Of a stretch of 8,539 bases of DNA, positions 5,854 to 8,539 are shown in pieces. Every line of letters starts with the position of its first letter. Position 1 is the stretch's first letter. The translations under genes were made by a program, and so were the position numbers. Under the pieces are notes generated by a model. That model did no database searches. It saw only the letters and a list, made by a program, of their open reading frames with translations, and was not told where the DNA came from. Origin of the DNA: an uncultured Collinsella sp. (lineage in GTDB: Bacteria > Actinomycetota > Coriobacteriia > Coriobacteriales > Coriobacteriaceae); NCBI GenBank assembly GCA_905194675.1, contig CAJJTG010000062.1:1-8539 (forward strand), given 5' to 3'.

Positions 5854-6846
5854 TTAGTAATCCAGCTTCCACATGTAGCGGCGCGTCATGTAGTCCTTGT
5901 GGGTGACGGCGGAGAGCGCACGCATGTAGACGTTGTTGAGGATCGGGGCAAAGATCAGGTGGTTGAAGTACTCGCTCACGCTGTCCTTGATGTCGTTGAG
6001 GCCGAGCTCCTTGGCGTCGAGCTGGTAGACGCGCTCACCACCGTACTGGTTGACAAAGCGAATGCCGCGCTCGTCGTTGCAGCGGCTGCGGCCGACGCTG
6101 ATGAGCTGGAACAGCGAGGTACGCTTGTCCAGGATCTCGAAGGGACCGTGGAAGAAGTCGCAGGTGTTGATGGTGCAGGAGTCGATCTGCAGCATCTCCT
6201 GCACGTTGCAGATGCTAAAGACGTAGGCGGCACCAAAGAGCGGACCCTGAGCCATCACGTTGATGCAGGGCTTGTCGGCGTTCTGCTCGGCCCACTTGGC
6301 TGCGAGCGGACGGGTGTACTCGACGGCCTTGCGATAGATGGGGTCGACCAAGTCGAAGGCGGCCATAGCGGTCTCGTACTCGGCATAGCCCTCGGTCTGC
6401 TGCGTAAGCTCCATAGCAATCATGGTCACGACGGCGGAGTTGGTGCGGCCCATGCAGGACTCGTCGATGGCCAGGCTGTCGTACTGGATCTTGTAGTCGC
6501 AGACCTCGGTGAGGCCGGACTCGTCAACATAGATGGCGATGGTGCTGGCGCCGTGGTTCTTGGCGACCTGGGCGGCGACGATGGTCTCCTTGGTGCCGCG
6601 CATGGACACGACGACGGCCAGGGTGTTCTCGTTGACGTAGGCAGGCGTGGCGTGCACGAACTCGTTGCTGGTGTAGCTGGAGCTCACGACCTGCGTGGCC
6701 TCGTGCTCCATAAAGTACTGGGCAGGATAGTTGCCGCCGTTGGATCCACCGGCGCCAATCCACACGACGCGCTTGATGCCGCCCTTGTCTGCCTTGTCAG
6801 CCAAAACCTGGGAGACGACGTCCTTAACCTGTTCCTGAGTAGTCAT
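5854..6846 (-). CDS. SIS-domain sugar-phosphate deglycase 2 (FrlB/FraB/GfrE-like)
   Basis: A 330-residue cytoplasmic protein, paralogous to the one at 552-1535. Both have two SIS domains, a QQTEGY motif (149-154 here), an HGPFE motif and the C-terminal RRYMWKLxY. Glu217 (VQEMLQ) and His233 (FFHGPFE) keep the 16-residue spacing of the FraB/FrlB catalytic pair. The phosphosugar-binding motifs are WIGAGGSNGG (29-38) and SMRGTKET (81-88). The two paralogues have clearly diverged, so they probably act on different phosphorylated substrates, as GfrE and GfrF do on glucoselysine and fructoselysine 6-phosphates. The start at 6846 follows AAAGG at about 10 nt. It is the first gene of the cluster, divergent from the GntR regulator and facing the repeated RATACANGTT motifs. 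Substrate is inferred from family and context only. Confidence 0.87.
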   Translation of the reverse strand: MTTQEQVKDVVSQVLADKADKGGIKRVVWIGAGGSNGGNYPAQYFMEHEATQVVSSSYTSNEFVHATPAYVNENTLAVVVSMRGTKETIVAAQVAKNHGASTIAIYVDESGLTEVCDYKIQYDSLAIDESCMGRTNSAVVTMIAMELTQQTEGYAEYETAMAAFDLVDPIYRKAVEYTRPLAAKWAEQNADKPCINVMAQGPLFGAAYVFSICNVQEMLQIDSCTINTCDFFHGPFEILDKRTSLFQLISVGRSRCNDERGIRFVNQYGGERVYQLDAKELGLNDIKDSVSEYFNHLIFAPILNNVYMRALSAVTHKDYMTRRYMWKLDY

Positions 6847-6884
6847 CGTGCATCAGCCTTTCTTCTCGTTTGATGCTCTCGATG

Positions 6885-6931
6885 GCATACAAGTTACATA
6901 CATGTTTTGGTGTTGTCGACTAGTTGTATGC
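6885..6931. promoter_or_regulatory. Candidate operator ahead of deglycase 2 (tandem and inverted CATACAWGTT)
   Basis: CATACAAGTT (6886-6895) and CATACATGTT (6897-6906) are tandem copies 11 bp apart. GCATACAAGT (6885-6894) is mirrored by AGTTGTATGC (6922-6931) with 9 of 10 matches. The sites lie 40-85 bp upstream of the deglycase 2 start, over its likely promoter. The divergent GntR protein is the natural candidate to bind them. Confidence 0.5.
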
Positions 6932-7002
6932 TATATTTGTTTTAGATTTTTGACTGATACGGTATTCGATAACTCGTTACCAGCGGTTTTGTTGTTGTAT
7001 TG

Positions 7003-7045
7003 GATACATGCTTGATTAGGTAATCATACAGGTTAGATACAGGTT
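7003..7045. promoter_or_regulatory. Candidate operator ahead of the GntR gene (RATACAGGTT repeats)
   Basis: GATACATGCT (7003-7012), CATACAGGTT (7025-7034) and GATACAGGTT (7036-7045) start 22 and 11 bp apart, so all face the same side of the helix. The last copy ends 6 nt before the regulator's ATG and overlaps its weak ribosome region (AGG). Occupancy there would give autoregulation. A possible TAGATA -10 (7034-7039) overlaps, with a poor TTGATT -35; the true promoter is not resolved. Confidence 0.45.
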
Positions 7046-7051
7046 GATCGC

Positions 7052-7774
7052 ATGAGCACTTCGTCTAAAATGAAACTGACCCAATACGAGCGTCTGGCGG
7101 GTACGCTGCGTGACCGCATCGCCGCCGGCATCTACGCACGCGGAGACAAGCTGCCGTCCGAGATGGAACTCATGGACGAATCGGGGCTTTCGCGCAGCAC
7201 CGTGCGCCACGCGCTTAAGGTGTTAGTTGACGAGGGCCTGATTCGTACCGAGCGCGGGCGCGGCGCCTTTGTGGCCGAAACGCCAGCGCTCCACGAGAAC
7301 AACCTGGTGTTTTCGAGCTACACGGCACAGGTCCAGGGCCAGGGCATGAAGCCCACCACGCGCACGGTTGACTCGGGCTTTGCTAAGGCAACGGGTAGCG
7401 TGGCCAAGTTTTTCGATGCCGCCGTGGGCAGCAAGCTCGTCAAGCTCGTCCGTCTGCGCTATCTGGACGATGTGCCGCTGTGCTTGGAGACCACCTATCT
7501 GCCGCCAAGCTTTGAGGCGCTCATCGATCGCGATATCAACGGATCGCTCTACACCGCGCTGCGCCAGGAGTTCCATCGCGCGCCGGCACAGGGGCACAAG
7601 ACCTTTGAGGTGTGTTATGCCTCGCAAAACGAGGCGTTTTTGCTCAATGTGGAGCGCGGGCAGGCGCTGATTCTGATCACCGACTACGTCTACGACACCG
7701 ACGGCCGCCCGCTCCATGTCTCCAAGCGCATCCAACGCACCGACCGCGCCAAATACACCGAGCCCATCGGCTAA
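7052..7774 (+). CDS. GntR-family transcriptional regulator, HutC/FarR subfamily (UTRA ligand domain)
   Basis: A 240-residue regulator. Residues about 8-75 are the GntR winged helix-turn-helix: YERLAGTLRDRI, then GDKLPSEMELMDESGLSRSTVRHALKVL, then the wing LIRTERGRGAFV. Residues about 95-235 match the UTRA effector domain (VRLRYLDDVPLCLETTYLP, then ALILITDYVYDTDGRPLHVSKRI). HutC-type regulators, including FrlR of the fructoselysine operon, bind small sugar-phosphate or amino-acid ligands and usually repress a neighbouring catabolic operon. Here the gene is divergent from deglycase 2, so a role as pathway-specific sensor is likely. The repeated motifs in the intergenic region lie close to both starts. 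The ATG at 7052 has only a weak ribosome site, suggesting low expression. It ends at a bidirectional terminator shared with the convergent GNAT gene. Confidence 0.93.
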   Translation: MSTSSKMKLTQYERLAGTLRDRIAAGIYARGDKLPSEMELMDESGLSRSTVRHALKVLVDEGLIRTERGRGAFVAETPALHENNLVFSSYTAQVQGQGMKPTTRTVDSGFAKATGSVAKFFDAAVGSKLVKLVRLRYLDDVPLCLETTYLPPSFEALIDRDINGSLYTALRQEFHRAPAQGHKTFEVCYASQNEAFLLNVERGQALILITDYVYDTDGRPLHVSKRIQRTDRAKYTEPIG

Positions 7775-7781
7775 CAAACCG

Positions 7782-7822
7782 AAAACCACCACAATGGGGA
7801 CAGGCACCTTTGTGGTGGTTTT
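7782..7822. terminator. Bidirectional terminator between the GntR and GNAT genes, with GGGGACAGG loop
   Basis: AAAACCACCACAA (7782-7794) and its exact complement (7810-7822) form a 13-bp stem that ends in A-T pairs on both sides, suitable for termination in both directions. The 15-nt loop, TGGGGACAGGCACCT, carries the GGGGACAGG core shared with other hairpins of the window. The stem begins 7 nt after the regulator's stop codon and overlaps the last bases of the GNAT gene. Confidence 0.8.
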
Positions 7823-8402
7823 AAGCGGGGAGGTCGGGGAACCAGGTTGGCTTGGGTTGGTTGGGAACGCGCTCGGCTAGGACCAGCTCCATCCAGCACA
7901 TGTCGTACCAGCGGCCGAACTTTTGGGCGCAGCGGTCGAAGGCGCCCACCAGGCGATACCCCATATGGGCATGGAAGTCCTGGCTGTTGTGCGTCAGGTA
8001 CTCGTCGTCCTTGTCGTGCGGCACGGCGATGAGCGCGCACATGCTGGTGATGCCCATCGCGACCAGGCATTGCTTGAGCGCATCGTGCAGCTTGCGGCCC
8101 AGCCCGCCATGGCGCACATCGCGCGCCAGGTAGATCGACGTCTCGACCGACCAGTCGTATGCCTCGCGGCTGTTGAGTGGGCTCACATAGGCATAGCCCA
8201 CCGGACGCCCGTCCAGCTCCATCACCAAATACGGATAGCGCTTGAGCGTACGCTCGATGCGCCCGGCAAATTCCTCGACGCTCGGCACCTCGTATTCACA
8301 GGTAATTGCCGTCTTAAGCACATACGGCTCATAGATGGCAAGCAATGCCTGCGCATCATCGGGCGTCGCCAGGCGAATCGTCGGCTCGGACATCTCGGCC
8401 AT
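7821..8402 (-). CDS. GNAT-family N-acetyltransferase, phosphinothricin/methionine-sulfoximine acetyltransferase-like
   Basis: A 193-residue cytoplasmic enzyme expected to move acetyl from acetyl-CoA onto an amine. The GNAT fold is recognised from the start IRLATPDDAQALLAIYEPYV, the conserved Glu87 in SVETSIYL, and the acetyl-CoA pyrophosphate loop RHGGLG (97-102). The C-terminal stretch GYRLVGAFDRCAQKFGRWYDMCWMEL (148-173) is typical of the Pat/YncA (MnaT) branch, which acetylates amino-acid analogues such as methionine sulfoximine. The physiological substrate is unknown. The ATG at 8402 is chosen because a purine-rich GGGAGAAGGG lies just upstream; ATGs at 8393 and 8426 are less likely. It converges with the GntR gene. 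Only 77 bp separate it from the threonine aldolase stop, and a strong terminator fills that gap, so its promoter is not obvious. Confidence 0.88.
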   Translation of the reverse strand: MAEMSEPTIRLATPDDAQALLAIYEPYVLKTAITCEYEVPSVEEFAGRIERTLKRYPYLVMELDGRPVGYAYVSPLNSREAYDWSVETSIYLARDVRHGGLGRKLHDALKQCLVAMGITSMCALIAVPHDKDDEYLTHNSQDFHAHMGYRLVGAFDRCAQKFGRWYDMCWMELVLAERVPNQPKPTWFPDLPA

Positions 8403-8420
8403 ACAACCCTTCTCCCTCAA

Positions 8421-8462
8421 AAGCAAAGGCCGCCCTGCGCCAAACCCAGGCGCAGGACGGCC
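8421..8462 (-). terminator. Rho-independent terminator of the threonine aldolase gene
   Basis: Arms 8428-8441 and 8449-8462 make a 14-bp GC-rich stem with a 7-nt loop. The single variant position is a G-U pair on the minus strand but a C-A mismatch on the plus strand, which fixes the direction. It is followed by TTTGCTTTT. Confidence 0.88.
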
Positions 8463-8479
8463 CTCGTCATTGCATCAGG

Positions 8480-8539
8480 CTACAGGACAGCCGCCAGCGC
8501 GTCGATGTCCTCCTGCGTCGTGGCCCAGCTGGTGCAAAA
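8480..8539 (-). CDS. Probable low-specificity L-threonine aldolase (partial, last 19 residues)
   Basis: Only the C-terminal end is in the window: FCTSWATTQEDIDALAAVL followed by TAG. The pattern TSWATT.ED.DAL is typical of the end of bacterial low-specificity L-threonine aldolases, PLP enzymes that split threonine to glycine and acetaldehyde. The identification rests on this short stretch, so a related beta-eliminating lyase is possible. The terminator directly downstream fits a real 3' end. Confidence 0.65.
   Translation of the reverse strand, partial: FCTSWATTQEDIDALAAVL

Noticed and set aside
1..8539. CRISPR array, tRNA or rRNA genes, insertion sequence transposase
   Set aside because: No regularly spaced identical repeats, no tRNA or rRNA-like stretches and no transposase reading frame were recognised on either strand.

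Overview
The window looks like a chromosomal segment of a GC-rich gut actinobacterium of the Coriobacteriia, most likely Collinsella or a close relative. This rests on general base composition, the strong G/C third-position bias, the style of the proteins and the dispersed GGGACAG stem-loops. It is an inference, not a database match.

Layout. Nearly everything is on the minus strand. From right to left along transcription: the last 19 codons of a probable L-threonine aldolase (8480-8539) end at a strong terminator (8421-8462). A GNAT acetyltransferase (7821-8402) follows. A GntR/HutC-type regulator (7052-7774) runs the opposite way and converges on the GNAT gene at a bidirectional terminator (7782-7822). 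Divergent from the regulator, across a 205-bp control region with repeated RATACANGTT motifs, lies the catabolic cluster: SIS-domain deglycase 2 (5854-6846), an EamA/DMT permease (4512-5594), mannose-family PTS IIAB, IIC and IID (3405-4328, 2574-3368, 1727-2560) and SIS-domain deglycase 1 (552-1535). A terminator (487-517) closes the cluster. A separate HAD phosphatase/phosphoglucomutase-like gene (1-395) runs off the left edge.

How the genes fit together. The PTS would import a sugar derivative and phosphorylate it. Two FrlB/FraB-like SIS enzymes, each with the Glu...16...His-Gly-Pro pair expected of fructosamine-6-phosphate deglycases, would split the phosphorylated Amadori compound into a sugar 6-phosphate and an amino acid. 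The EamA permease could export the freed amino acid or amine. The GntR protein is the obvious local sensor. The closest known plan is the Salmonella Gfr system (fructoselysine/glucoselysine PTS with two deglycases GfrE and GfrF). Collinsella intestinalis is known to consume fructoselysine. The exact substrate cannot be read from the sequence.

Regulation. Besides the divergent region, the permease and the PTS IIAB gene share a tandem element, TATAAYGACYATAAYG, just ahead of their starts. The PTS promoter also has two 12-bp repeats one double-helical turn-pair (21 bp) apart. The gaps between genes are short (all under 250 bp) but rich in hairpins. Four of them have a GGGACAG-like core held in the loop of otherwise unrelated stems.
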